From contig OY723266.1 in the NCBI GenBank assembly GCA_963210315.1, positions 1,240,001-1,304,000 on the forward strand: a stretch of DNA of 64,000 nucleotides, written 5' to 3'. Positions 1-10,837 of the stretch are shown here, one piece after another. Position 1 is the first letter of the stretch, and each line of letters starts with the position of its first letter. The notes under the pieces were generated by a model. That model worked only from the letters and a program-made list of their open reading frames with translations, had not been told where the DNA came from and did not search any database. This DNA comes from Rhynchopus euleeides. Taxonomy: Eukaryota > Euglenozoa > Diplonemea > Diplonemida > Diplonemidae. The position numbers and the translations under genes were made by a program.

Positions 1-894
1 TCTGAGATGCTGATGGACTACGAGAAGGCGATTGCCTGGGTGGTGGACCACGTGGATCTCTACGGAGGGGACGTCAACAACATCACGGTGATCGGGCAGT
101 CCGCCGGGGCGCAGCTGACCCTCACGACGATGCTGCGGAACTATGTGGCGACGCTGCACTACGCGCACCGCAACAGGAACCAGCCCCTGCCGCAGCACCT
201 CTCCCATGTGACGAAGATCCTGTGCGCCAAGGCGTTTGTCGGGATCTCTGGCCCGTACGACCTTGTGGGGATGATTGACTACTTTGAGACGCGTGGGCTG
301 TACCGCGATGTGACGCATGTCATCTTCGAACACCTGAAGATGCTCTTGCCCACCCCCGAGGAGCTGGCGCTTGGGCAGGAGCGTGGTGGCGATCCCATCA
401 GCGGCGTGCACGGGTACTCCCCCGTGGCGCTGGTGGAGGAGGCGAAGGAGCTGCTCGGGGATGCGTCGCATGCGAGCCTCGTGGAGGCATGCGGTGTGAC
501 CTTCCCCGCCGTGTTCCTGTTCCACGGTACCACGGATAAGAGCGTGCCCTTTGCGTCGTCTGTCATGTTGTCGGAGAAGCTGCAGGAGGCAGGGTTCTGC
601 TCTTCCTACAAGCTGATGCCTGGGTGGTCGCACACAGCGCCCATCATCGAGGGGCCCTTCGTCGACTCCAAGTATCCCGCCTGCAACGTGCTGCGCGATG
701 TCCTCCGGATCGTGTCGGCGCCGTGTGCCCACTCAACAGGGTCTGGGCAGATCAACGAGCAGGGGTTCCACGGCAATGTCATGCCCTCTGAGAGGGACAG
801 CACGTTCCGCACGATGAGGATAGTATGCTCGAGCAGGGCTGGGGTGTTGTTCACACCATTGCCGATGGTTTTGCCCAAACAAGATTGTCATTGA
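1..894 (+). CDS. Isoprenylcysteine methylesterase-like alpha/beta hydrolase, 3' part
   Basis: The reading frame is open from the first base, so the true start lies before the window; the Met codon at 7 is internal. The visible 297 codons hold the nucleophile elbow G-Q-S-A-G (codons about 33-37), the stretch SGPYDLVGMIDYF followed by RGLYR, a later FHGTTDKSVP loop with the likely acid residue, and GWSHT with the likely catalytic His. This order and the SGPY/RGLYR block fit the plant ICME type of carboxylesterase, which removes the methyl ester from carboxyl-methylated prenylcysteine. The oxyanion HGG motif would be upstream, outside the window. About 60 C-terminal residues after LRIVSAP have no counterpart I recognise. 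A related carboxylesterase of other specificity is possible. Confidence 0.72.
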   Translation, partial: SEMLMDYEKAIAWVVDHVDLYGGDVNNITVIGQSAGAQLTLTTMLRNYVATLHYAHRNRNQPLPQHLSHVTKILCAKAFVGISGPYDLVGMIDYFETRGLYRDVTHVIFEHLKMLLPTPEELALGQERGGDPISGVHGYSPVALVEEAKELLGDASHASLVEACGVTFPAVFLFHGTTDKSVPFASSVMLSEKLQEAGFCSSYKLMPGWSHTAPIIEGPFVDSKYPACNVLRDVLRIVSAPCAHSTGSGQINEQGFHGNVMPSERDSTFRTMRIVCSSRAGVLFTPLPMVLPKQDCH

Positions 895-3800
895 CTGTTA
901 TTAGTTGTCAATCATGATTGTCACAGTGAAAGGGGTGGGTGCGTGCCGCGCATGCAGTGTGTTTTGAAAGAGGGCAACACTAAACCCACTTTTTCACAGC
1001 AACGCCCTTTACAAGGGCCACGGCACACTGCCGCTCGTGTGTGAAAACAAAACCCGGGCTCTTTCATTTCACATCACCCCGGCGCCACAACCACCACCCA
1101 CCCCACCACCACAACAGCAAAAGGCATTCGCCGAGGCACCGGGTGCGCCTGAATACGTCCTGCAGATCGCGAGGTTCTACAACCCATTCTAGGCCAGCAC
1201 ATCTCAGCGCCTTTACGTCTCCTCTGCTGCCCCGCCCATCGGGGCACTTCCAACACAGCCGCCCCTTCCCTTGGCCCTCTGCGGTGCGCCACACATGGCA
1301 TGGCCCGCCCGTCATCCGCCACCGCCACCCCACAGCCCCTGCCTGCCTGCAGGGTGCTGCAGGGGCTGGGCCAGCACACCTCGCAGTGGCATGCCGCTCT
1401 GATGCCGGGAGGGGGTGGCGGAAGGTCGGGTGGGGTGAGGTCGGAGCACCAAACGCCCCCTTACCAGAAGAGGCTGCGGCAAAGGGAGGCCTGAACTGAT
1501 GTCAGAGCCCTTTCGCTTCAGTCTTAGGTAGGGAGGTGGTGGAGTGGGGCAGGGGGGGGGGGGTTCTAAAAAGCCATCCCCTAGCCGTGTTAGGGAGGGT
1601 GGTGCACCACGCTGAGATCGCATCTGTGGGCAGGGCGGTGAAGAAACTGCTCGGTGTGTTTCGCGCATTTTTTTTCAGCAGGAGGGTTTGCCAGCGGTTG
1701 TTCAAAGCTTGGGTGCCTGAGGTGGTGTTCAGTTCGGACATGTGGAAGGATTGTCCCCTCAAGGAATGGTGAGAGGTGGGGTTTGGTGTGGGGGGATGGG
1801 AAGGTTCAGCCGTGAGCGGTGTAAGTGTTTTGTGGCTGCGGAGAAGAGGAAGAGGAAGAAGAAGAAAGAGAAAACCTCAACGAAAAAAACAAACGGAAAA
1901 GAAAAGAAAAGAGAAAAGAGAAAACCAAAAAAGAGGGGGTCCCGCAAGAATATACCGGCAGGCGCCCCCCCCCCCCCTTCCCCCCCCCCTGATAAATATT
2001 TTACAGCGTTGCTCCCCACACCCCCCCCCCCCTCCCTCCCCCAGTATTCCAAACAATTCGCGTCCGGTTCGCAACAGCATATGCCGCCTTTCGTTGTTTA
2101 CCCCACATCCCCACATCTATTTTACTGGGGGCAGTTGTACCGGTGTGACCTTCATGCACCGAGGTGGGGGGCGGAAGTTGATTTCACGGCTGCATAGTCT
2201 AGTCGCGGTTTCTTCGGGTGTGTCTGCTTTGCTCTGGAGGCTCGAGGGAACCGCTTGATGCGGTTTGGAATTCTTTCTGAAAACCCCTCAGCAGGACGCT
2301 CAGATCGCTCCAGAGCTGACATGCCGGGATGTGGCATCATAATCCGGTAAACTGGCCCTGATCATTTGGTTAGCATGCCGGGTTTTGCAACAACAGATGT
2401 GCCCAACCAACCCACCCCCTTTCTAATGGAACCGTGAAGTTGATCTACAGTTTTAAAAATCTGAAGAGGGAAAAAAAAAACGGTGGCCACAAACCTCCCG
2501 GCTATCAGCAGTATACAGTAGACCAACAGAACACAGGCAAAAACAACAGCAGCAAACCAACTAGCACGGCGTGGGCAGCATTGGGTGGGCGCATGGGATC
2601 ATCCAATTGTGTGCCCCCCCCCCCCCCACTGCCGCCACTTCATCCTGTGCGCACTGTGCCAATGTGCCTTCCCCCCCGCCTCTTGATTGATTAGATGAAC
2701 AGCCCGGAACGCCTCGTCTCCCCCCCCCCCCTCCTCCTTCATAGGGATAGTGGCGGTCACCCAGCCCTTTTTATGTGTATTTTTATGTCGAGTGGCATCT
2801 ATATGTCTCTGTGGTGGCCTCCTCCCCCCCTCACTGCCCCTCTTCCCCGCCCCACGCCCCCCCTCCCTTCATTTGTTGTCATGCAAAGAGGGGGGGAAGG
2901 GATGGCGGTGCATTGCAGAGAGAGTGAGAGCATCCGAGTGCCCCTGCCCATCTGCTGCTCTGGACTCGATGCATTTTCTGCTGCGCATGCAATGCATGAT
3001 CTTTCCTCGACGTCTCTCTCTCTCTCTCTCTCTCTGTCAATCTCACGCCCTTGCCTGCTTGTCGGGCAGGCTGGTTAAGTCGGTGAGGCAACCAAGCAGT
3101 GTTCAAGCCTGTGCTTTGTAGCAGGCCCTCTTTGCCCTGGCAACTTTATATTCGCACCCAAAAAAGATGAGACTCGCCGTGTTCATACAAAGAACGCAAT
3201 TCAAAAGTCTTTGTTTCTCTCTCGACATGCCATCCATATCCAACTCTGATGGCCCGCCGCACGCCTGTCCGCCTTGTGTGGCTGCTGGCCTGGTGTGCTG
3301 TGTGTGCCCCTGCCACCCCAAGTGTCAGGCGTCAACCTCCAGCAAAGGATCATCGGGTCGAGGGTGCCTCGAGGCCGATGCCCAATCTCCTCCCCCCCGC
3401 CCCCGAACAACAATGCCCTAGCCCTCAAGCAGTTTAGGGGCCTTTTTTGCGTTGCGAAGATGCGCTGGTACACCCCCTCCTCCCCGCTCACACGCCCCTC
3501 AAACTCATCAAACGTTTGGTTGAAAAGGATACGCGTTACCTCGTTCTCGCCTCCGGCAACGAGTCTCGTTGCCGGGGGGGCAAGGGCGAGGTAACGCGAA
3601 GTAACGGAGGAAAACGTTTCAGCTGGAGATGTAGGATTGATACCCCTCGTGCCGCTTCACACGGCATTGATTCGCGCATGTGTGCAAAAAGCAAATGTAT
3701 CTGCCCTTCCCAGTCCCCCAACCACCCCCCAACTCACACACACACACCCCAGTCGGTTTGATGCACGCCGTAAAACTCAGACTTTTCAGTGTGGCAAAGT

Positions 3801-6800
3801 TATGGTTTGTGATGAATAAAACGCTTCTGGAAAACAAAACATCCCTGGACGTGCTGCGGAGCACCCCTCGCCCATCCCCCCACCCCCTCCCTCAAGCGCT
3901 TGGAACGCCGTGCCGCTGGCACGATTCCCCTCTGAAACTCCATCCAACGCAGAAAGCGTCAGCCAAAGCAAAACGGACCCTCTCTCTGCCCACCTCCACA
4001 CCTCCATTGAGCGTGGGGGGGGGGGGGGGGGGCAACCCATCACACAGCACAAGACAACGCAGGGGCAAGAGGTGCTGTTGGCATGATCTCTGTCTGAGCG
4101 ATGGCCCCCTCGGGATTTGAGGAGTTGTCCATCAGAGAGAGTGCAGGTTGGGGTTGGAAGCCCTGGTTGGGGATGTGCCGGAGGCGGGAGAGGGGGTGGT
4201 GGAGGGGGGGGTGTGTGTGTGCTCGCTCGAATCAGTTTTTCCCACTCAATGATGAAGAAGTACCCCCCCCCCCATCTCCCGCCCCGTTTGGTTCCGCACC
4301 CAGACATTTTTTGAGTTTACTCGGAAGCATCCAGGGTTGTGTTGTGTGTGTGTGTCTTTTGATGCCCCCCCGCCTCGTGGTGTGTTCCCCGGTGTCTGAT
4401 ACACCCCCGTTCGTAACGAATATTGAACCCCCCTTCCCAAGTACCGCATCTCCAACGCAAGCAATACGTTTCCTTGTTCTTCTTCGGTTCGATTGAAATA
4501 ACCACAACAAAAAGGGGGGGGGGGCAGCGGGTTAACCGGCGGCACGGTTCACCCCGGCCCTGCCCGAAATCCTTGGCTCGTGAGGAGGGATATATGCAAG
4601 CCGAGTTGCGAGCTTGCCATTTTTTTCTGTGAAAAATGCTGCAAAAGATTTCTCTGACGACGAGACTCTGCCGCTTGCGCCTCCCCCACACACCCACCCC
4701 CTCTCTCGCAATGTTCGCAGCTGTTTGCCCCTCCCCCCACCGTGAGTTGCACGGATGCACCAGAATCGCGCTTTTTTCGACGACATTGCATTTTAGCCCA
4801 ACCCCTGAGCAAGCGCACCACACGCACACCCGAGTGGAACGTCGGTTGTGACGTCGAGTGAGATGGCAAGTGCGCCGTGGTCCGTGCGAGGATTGATGAT
4901 GAAAAAGAGCAGAGTCTGCCACAGGCAGATACCCACACCCGCACTCGGCGGTATTGAGGAGTGCCCTCAGCTGTTCTGTGTGAGAGGTGCGCACCACACG
5001 CCTCATCCTTTCTAGGTTGCTAGGAATCCTGCGAATGCACCCCGACACCCTTGCACAGGGATCCACTTCCAAGCCGTGCAGAGCTGTTCGGGGGTCGTAC
5101 TCGCAGAGGGAGAGGGGTGCGTGTGCCTCATTATATTTCGGAAATAGACCACAAAGACCCACGTCACTTTCGTTTGCGTTTCGGCTTTCAAACCGAAACG
5201 GAAAGGCACGGCGGCGCAAAAAGCGATTCTGGTGTACTTGGGAAGGAGGTAGGTGCATTGGCTGTTGGTTGGGAACTGTACGATGGGATGAGCACATTGG
5301 CTGAGGCCACTAACAAATACGACACGGTCAACATCTTTCAGAAGACGTTTTGATATTTCCTGCAGGGGGAGGGGCATGGCTATGCGGCACGGGGAAGTGC
5401 GTTTTGGGACAGGCCGTCTCTGCCCTTTGGGCCAGGAGATAAAGGGACACTACCAACACCCTTCAAACTTGTTTACTGCGTAGTAAAGCTGCCAAAGCGT
5501 ACCGAAGCTTGCCGATTAGCGATACCCCACCCCTTCTCCACACGCACACGTAGGAGCAAGCTGAGCTCCGTGACGGGAGGAGGGGGGTAATCAACCCCAT
5601 CCGCCCCGATCTGAGATGTCAGACACAGCTTTATTGCCTATCGTAGCAAAGCTGAATGCCCCACGCGTATCTCTGTACCCCCACCTCCCTTCCCCCCCCC
5701 CCCTCTCCAGTGCCATACTGCACCCTGCACCCTGTCCTGTCTTCTTTTCGCCCTTATGACTTCTGTGGGCCATATCGTTCGAAAATTTGCGTTCCGTTCG
5801 GGTTGACCCTCTGTTTCACCCTGCGACGAAACCCGGGAGGAAATGTGTGTTCTGTGCGGGTCACCCCCCGCCCCGCCCCGGGGTTATGCCAATTCTGAGC
5901 GTTCTCCTATCCAGGATGTGTTTCCATGGCTCGGGTATTATCTTCATTCAAATCCCGAAGCTCTGAAGCGGCAATTATTCTATAGAGCCCCCTTTGCAGA
6001 TTTGCAGATGATGTATGGGATTCAGAAGTGGGAGGCCCCATGGAAAGGTTCTTTTTTTTCTTTTCAGCGGAGCCGTTTTGGGGAGGAGGGTGGGAGGGGA
6101 GGGGGGGATTTGCACTGGCCGTGGAAGACAACAAAAAAACGCGTCCTCAGCAAATTCCCTGGGAAACAAACAAGATGCACGGCGATGCCAATACAAGGAG
6201 AGCCGAATTCCTCCCCCAATCTTTCCAGGATGGATGAGGATTCCGTGGGCAGCCACGACAATGCCACCCTACCTGTCCAAGCCCCCCTAACAAGCAGGTG
6301 GGTGTGCGTATGCCATGAAAGGTTTGTGCTGCTGCCGTCTTTCGTTTCTGTGCAAACACCCACCCTGCACAGCCCAGGAAGATGTATGCCCTCCTCGTGA
6401 TACCCTAACCTTCTTTCTTACGCACACTGCATCTCCCACCTCGCACCCAGCAAGCCACACTCTTCTCTGGTGGTGCACACGGGCCGCAGCACGTTGCCGA
6501 GCCTCTCACCGATCTCGGAAACTGCCTGGCCAGCTGTGTGAAATTCCATCTTTTTGGTTTTGTGATTTTCCCCCCTCTGCAGACACGTGTGTTGAAGCTC
6601 CGGCGAAAACCATCGAGCATGCGCATGATGTCACCCTCAGCCTGTGCTGAGGTGAAGTCTGTGGCTCTTCTTGCAGCAGGCCCTGCCTGCTGCAGGGGTG
6701 TGGCTACCTTGTGTGTGTTCGATTCCCCCTCCTTCATTTTTATGCAAGAGGACCTCAGAGGTGGCAAAAAAGGAAAACGGATAAAAATAGAAAAGCCGGG

Positions 6801-7298
6801 CAAACAACTGAATAGGTAAAGCGGGCAAAGGCCAGTGTGTTGCCCCACTGTAACACATTCGCACACCTCCTCCGCACAGCCGAAATTACTATTCTAAACA
6901 TCCAGCCCCCCTCACTGGTCTTAGCGAGACAACTCTCCTGTTTCTCCAACCCCCTGGAGTTGCGCTGGATATGCGCCCTTAGAGCCTCCTGCAGGAGGAG
7001 CGCCCCACGCAGGCAGGGGAAGGGAAGGGATGGTCGGGGAGGGGTTGGTGGCGGGACGTCTCCCGACAGGAGCAGTGTGCCCCCGGTGATTTTTTTCGTT
7101 TTGACCGAATCCGTCAAAGTGAAAAGAAAAATCAGGGAGGGCCAGCTGCGAGCCTTCGCGAAGCAGCGCAGCATGGTGTACTCTTTTTGTTGCAGCCCCT
7201 CTTCTCTCCCTCCCTGTTCTTTGCTAGAAACAAACGCCGAATGTTGCCGGAGTGTTTGCCGCGTGTTAGCGAAGAGGCATTCTCCACCCCCCCCCCCC
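895..7298. other. Gene-poor spacer rich in C/G homopolymers and simple repeats
   Basis: I see no convincing coding sequence in this 6.4-kb stretch. Open frames of up to 326 codons occur on both strands, but they are His/Pro/Arg-rich or of random composition and overlap each other. It has runs of 9-17 C or G (for example near 1967, 1981, 2618 and 4015), a TC dinucleotide tract at 3013-3036 and purine tracts near 1845-1935. A block at about 7065-7125 recurs diverged near 9905-9985. An exon of an intron-containing gene could be hidden here. Confidence 0.5.
3532..3598. repeat. Foldback (hairpin) repeat
   Basis: The outer arms CGCGTTACCTCG (3532-3543) and CGAGGTAACGCG (3587-3598) are perfect inverted repeats. 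An inner perfect hairpin, CCGGCAACGAG-T-CTCGTTGCCGG, lies at 3553-3575. The following GAAGTAACGGAGGAAAACG resembles the start of the GAAGTAACGAAGGAAATCG repeat found near 41690 and 45310. It is probably a small foldback mobile element or remnant. Confidence 0.6.
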
Positions 7299-7918
7299 TT
7301 CACCCGCCTCTCGAGTTCAAGGAGAAGAAGAAGAAAGGCTGGGGAGATCGAGCAACCCCATGGCAGTGAGCAGTGCCGTTGCGGCGTTTTCTGCGATACC
7401 AAATCTGTTGCCGCAAACGCAGCTGTGGGGAAGTGGTTGCTCTGCATGTGGCTTTGCGCCCCCCTCCCCTCCCCCCTCCTCATCCCCATCCCCGAGGGGA
7501 ATGCGTGGCTGCACTCGATTGCCTTCATCATCCTGTGCCTTTATTATGTTTGGGAGTACGCCAGAGTGCACCAGCCCTGCAATGCCGATGCACCGGTCTG
7601 CATGCTAATGAAAAAACCATTTTTGGGGGTCCTCGCTACGAGTCACTGTGAGTCACGAGTCGTCAGTGTTCAGCCAAACATGGCTGACTTCTCACTTTTT
7701 CTCACTCAGTCACACTTGGTAGCGAGGGCCCCCTTTGATTTGTGATGCGCTGACGCTTCCACACACAAAACCCCAACTCCTCCTGTGATGGGAGAGGCTC
7801 GTGGTGTGCGGAGCACGTTTGGTATCGTGACATCTTCTGCTCACAAGTGTGCGTCACAAGGGAACGTCCTCCCCCTCCCACACCACCACACCACCACAGG
7901 GCCAGGCAGGGAGGTACC
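7299..7918 (+). repeat. Duplicated upstream region of the golgin gene (copy 1)
   Basis: This stretch is nearly identical to 10311-10837 just upstream of the intact golgin-84 gene, apart from a 109-bp MITE at 7625-7733 and a short deletion just before the ATG. Both copies end in the same CACCACCACAG pyrimidine/AG tract before the start codon. The duplication therefore included 5' flank and coding sequence together. Confidence 0.85.
7625..7733. mobile_element. MITE, 109 bp, with GGGGGTC-CTCGCTAC inverted ends
   Basis: The ends are GGGGGTCCTCGCTAC and GTAGCGAGGGCCCCC. The duplicate locus at 10626-10640 lacks the insert and reads TATTTTTGATTT, so it acts as an empty site. Comparing the two gives a 3-bp target duplication (TTT). 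The element is non-coding. A 3-bp duplication with G-rich ends is compatible with the PIF/Harbinger superfamily, but that placement is an inference. Confidence 0.8.
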
Positions 7919-8470
7919 ATGGCGTGCCTCTTCACCCCGCCTAGCGGCAGCCTGCCTGCTGCCGGCAGCGACGACACCCACACCCCCCCGGCTGACCTGC
8001 CCGTGCAGCCCGGCGCCGCTGCTGCTGCCCCTGACACGGTGGTGCAGGATGCAGGCCAGGAGGCAGCTGCAGAGGACATGGCCCTGCTGCACAACGAGCT
8101 GGCCATTGTGGAGCGAGAGAAGGCTGCGTTGGAGAAGCGCGTGTCCCTGCTGGAGGGGAAGGCGCAGGAGACGGACGAATTGCTACACAAGGCCGTGGTC
8201 ATGCTCGAGAAGTACGAGGAATACTCCGCCCACCAGGAGCTGGAGCAGTATAAGACACGCGTCTCCCGCACCCTCCTGGAGAAGGACCGTGCCATCGCAG
8301 AGCTCGAGAAGCGCAGCGCCGCCGCCGTTATCTCACCGGTGGTCGAGGCTGCTGCGGAGGTAATAAAGAGCGTGGCGGTGGATCTGAAGAGCCTGCTGGA
8401 GAACGGCCACTCCAGGGACAAACCCCACCCCCCCACACGCCTCTTCGGAGAAACATTGTCTTGGGACTGA
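7919..8470 (+). pseudogene. Internally deleted copy of golgin-84
   Basis: The first codons (MACLFT) match the golgin-84 start at 10838, then the frame jumps to the PSGSLPAAGSDDTHTP segment that in the intact gene lies about 430 bp further on. A second deletion joins the first coiled coil to the HQELEQYKTRVSRTL segment, and a third loses the region before VDLKSLLEN. The frame stays open for 183 codons and ends in unrelated sequence. The N-terminal domain is mostly missing and the C-terminal membrane anchor is absent, so it cannot be a normal Golgi tether. It might still be transcribed from its copied upstream region. Confidence 0.85.
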
Positions 8471-9069
8471 CTTTGCAAGAATGTGCTCGGAGACTTTTGC
8501 TTTTCCATTCACCCTCGACTCTCCCCCCCCTCCCCGCCCCCCACACACCTCTTCCGGTCCGTGGGGTTCATGCGACACTCAGGGACCCAGTTTGCTTTTT
8601 CCATTCACTCTCGACAATCAAATCCCCCTCCCCGATCCGGCCTCCCTGTCTACGCCCCTGCTAGGCCGCAGAGGACAGTTACAAAGCTGCCACTCCCCGA
8701 CGCCACCCACGTGCTGGCCCCTTCAGGTCTGAAAGCCCAAAAGCTCCCGGGGATTGTTGCAGTGGTGCGCACCATATTCAGCGCAGTAGGGTGATCTCTC
8801 CGATTTTCCAAAACTGCTGGTTTACTGGTTTGGGGAACGGTCGTCGGCAGACCGTTGAAATGCCCGTGTTAGCAAGGCACACGTTTCAGGTAGCGTGTCG
8901 CGTGTCACGCATGGCGCGAACGCGGCAAGTGTACCTCCCAGGTGGGGAAGCCCGACCTCCTGTCCGATGTCAGTCAGGCTTCGAAGAAGCGCTTCATGGA
9001 TGCGGCGCTGACCTCCTACGCTGCACTGTACCCGGGGAAGTGAGATAGATGGACGGGCACACGCTACAT
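8471..9069. other. Spacer without recognised gene
   Basis: No gene or clear repeat was recognised. It holds C-rich tracts and short open frames only. Confidence 0.4.
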
Positions 9070-9286
9070 GGGGGGTCTGGGGGGCGGAGCCCCCCAGCCG
9101 CCGGAGGCCACGGTAGCGAACATCTGTTCGTGTGGGCGTACAGATTCTGTGCGAGTTGGCTGCGTCCTCAGAGGCGACTGGAGTGGTTGGACCCCGACCT
9201 GGTGGGATTCGAAGGACTTGAGTACGAGACGTACGCCACAGGGGGGTCTGGGGGGCGGAGCCCCCCAGCCGCCGGAGGCCACGGTA
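9070..9286 (+). repeat. Dispersed repeat with two GGGGGGCGGAGCCCCCC hairpin units
   Basis: Two units of about 47 bp (9070-9116 and 9241-9286) share a hairpin GGGGGGCGGAGCCCCCC followed by AGCCGCCGGAGGCCACGG. The 124-bp spacer between them is also shared with a reverse-oriented copy at 58413-58636, so the repeat is about 220 bp long and dispersed. In the second locus it is the interior of a transposon. Confidence 0.8.
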
Positions 9287-9380
9287 GTGAACGTCTGGCT
9301 CTCCAGTTGGCCAGCAAGGCGAACTGTACGGGGGACAGACTTCCCTTCCATCCTTGTCCGCGCCCTGTCGACTGGGGAAA

Positions 9381-9491
9381 ACTTAGAAAAAAAAATTTCC
9401 TCTGCGAAACAACCTTAGAAAAAAATTCCCCTAACAAAATTCTTAGAAAAAAACTTTTTTTCCCCTTACAAAAATTCTTAGAAAAAAAGTT
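9381..9491. repeat. A-rich tandem array around CTTAGAAAAA
   Basis: CTTAGAAAAAAA recurs four times at about 30-bp spacing, separated by C/T-rich stretches. It follows the hairpin repeat and may be the subterminal part of the same element. Confidence 0.6.
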
Positions 9492-9582
9492 CAGAATCCT
9501 GAAAGTGGGGAACAAGCCCCCCAGTTAGGAACAGCCCTGTTCTATTAGCCTGAAAATTTTATTTAAATCCGGATTTTCATAA

Positions 9583-9632
9583 TATGCTTGTATTCGCATG
9601 TATGCTTGTATTAGCATGTATGCTTGTATTTG
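9583..9632. repeat. Tandem repeat GCTTGTATTxGCATGTAT
   Basis: Three copies of an 18-bp AT-rich unit precede a run of 14 or more C. The arrangement of short AT-rich array beside a C tract is like the transposon ends elsewhere in the window. Confidence 0.6.
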
Positions 9633-9647
9633 CCCCCCCCCCCCCCA

Positions 9648-9800
9648 GTAAAGATTTATCTTCAATGGTTTTGCTCTAACCTGCCCGCTGGCAAGGCACC
9701 TCTCCCCGCCCCACCCCACCCCTCCCATCCGCAGGCATGTCCAAACACCGACTCCGCCTCCCTGTCTACGCCCTGCTAGGCCGCTCCAGGGGGCGCAGTG
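9648..9800. repeat. Direct repeat copy of 10101-10230
   Basis: The block starting AAGATTTATCTTCAATGG and continuing GGCAAGGCACCTCTC is found here and again right after the MITE at 10101. It belongs to the patchwork of duplications upstream of the golgin gene. Confidence 0.6.
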
Positions 9801-9992
9801 CGTAAACATCGGTTTCCTATTTTGTGTGTGCCACGTTTGTGTGGGGTGTAGCCGATGTCATGTTTTGGGGCATATGAGTCCACGGTGACTCCAACCAACG
9901 TGTTTTTTTCTCCCAACAGGAGGAGTGTGCCCCCCCGGTGATTTTTTTTCCGTTTTGACCGAAAGCGTCAAAGTGGAAAAAAAAACCATTGA

Positions 9993-10100
9993 GGGGGTCT
10001 TCGCTGGCCGTTATCCTCCGTCAATCTCCGTCAGTTTTCAGCTAATTCAACAGCAAATGCACCAAAACGCACTGACGGTCACCCCGTAGCGAAGACCCCC
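9993..10100. mobile_element. MITE, 108 bp, second copy of the family at 7625
   Basis: The ends are GGGGGTCTTCGCTGG and CGTAGCGAAGACCCCC. The flanks both read TGA, a 3-bp target duplication. Length and ends match the MITE at 7625-7733, but the interior differs. A lone end of the same type (GTAGCGAGGGCCCCC) occurs at 23648-23662. Confidence 0.8.
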
Positions 10101-10310
10101 TGAAGATTTATCTTCAATGGTTTTGCTCTGGCCCACCCGCTGGCAAGGCACCTCTCTCCCCCGCCCCTCACCTCCCCTCTCCCCCCTTGGCGCAGCCATG
10201 TCCAGACAATAGCGAGAAAGCGGGAATTGATATCCAAAACAAGTTTGCTACAGACGGCACCGAATCGCACGCGCTGCTCAAGAACGGTTATGTGGGTGCC
10301 TCTTGAATAA

Positions 10311-10837
10311 TTCACCCGCCTCTCGAGTTCAAGGAGAAGAAGAAGAAAGGCAGGGGAGGTCGAGCAACCCCATGGCAGTGAGCAGTGCCGTTGCGGCGTT
10401 TTCTGCGTTACCAAATCTGTTGCCGCAAACGCAGCTGTGGGGAAGTGGTTGCTCTGCATGTGGCTTTGCGCCCCCCTCCCCTTCCCCCTCCTCATCCCCA
10501 TCCCCGAGGGGAATGCGTGGCTGCACTCGATTGCCTTCATCATCCTATGCCTTTATTATGTTTGGGAGTACGCCAGAGTGCACCAGCCCTGCAATGCCGA
10601 TGCACCGGTCTGCATGCTAATGAAGAGCTATTTTTGATTTGTGATGCGCTGACGCTTCCACACACAAAACCCCAACTCCTCCTGTGATGGGAGAGGCTCG
10701 TGGTGTGCGGAGCACGTTTGGTATCGTGACATCTTCTGCTCACAAGTGTGCGTCACAAGAGAACGTCCTCCCCCTCCCACACCACCACACCACCACAGGG
10801 CCAGGCAGGGCCTGAAGTGCGTGGGGCGGGAGGTACC
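10311..10837 (+). repeat. Upstream region of golgin-84 (copy 2 of the duplication)
   Basis: This is the counterpart of 7299-7918 without the MITE. It ends in a pyrimidine-rich tract with AG at 10797-10798, 39 nt before the golgin ATG, a candidate spliced-leader acceptor. Confidence 0.75.

Noticed and set aside
1041..1499. His/Pro-rich 152-codon frame
   Set aside because: It is low-complexity translation of CA-rich sequence with a competing frame on the other strand.
4317..5297. 326-codon open frame on the minus strand
   Set aside because: Composition is random (many Cys, His, Arg), no domain or initiation context is seen, and it overlaps other equally long frames in GC-rich spacer.
6837..7745. 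302-codon open frame on the plus strand
   Set aside because: It runs through the duplicated golgin upstream region and a MITE; the homologous region near 10311 does not keep the frame.
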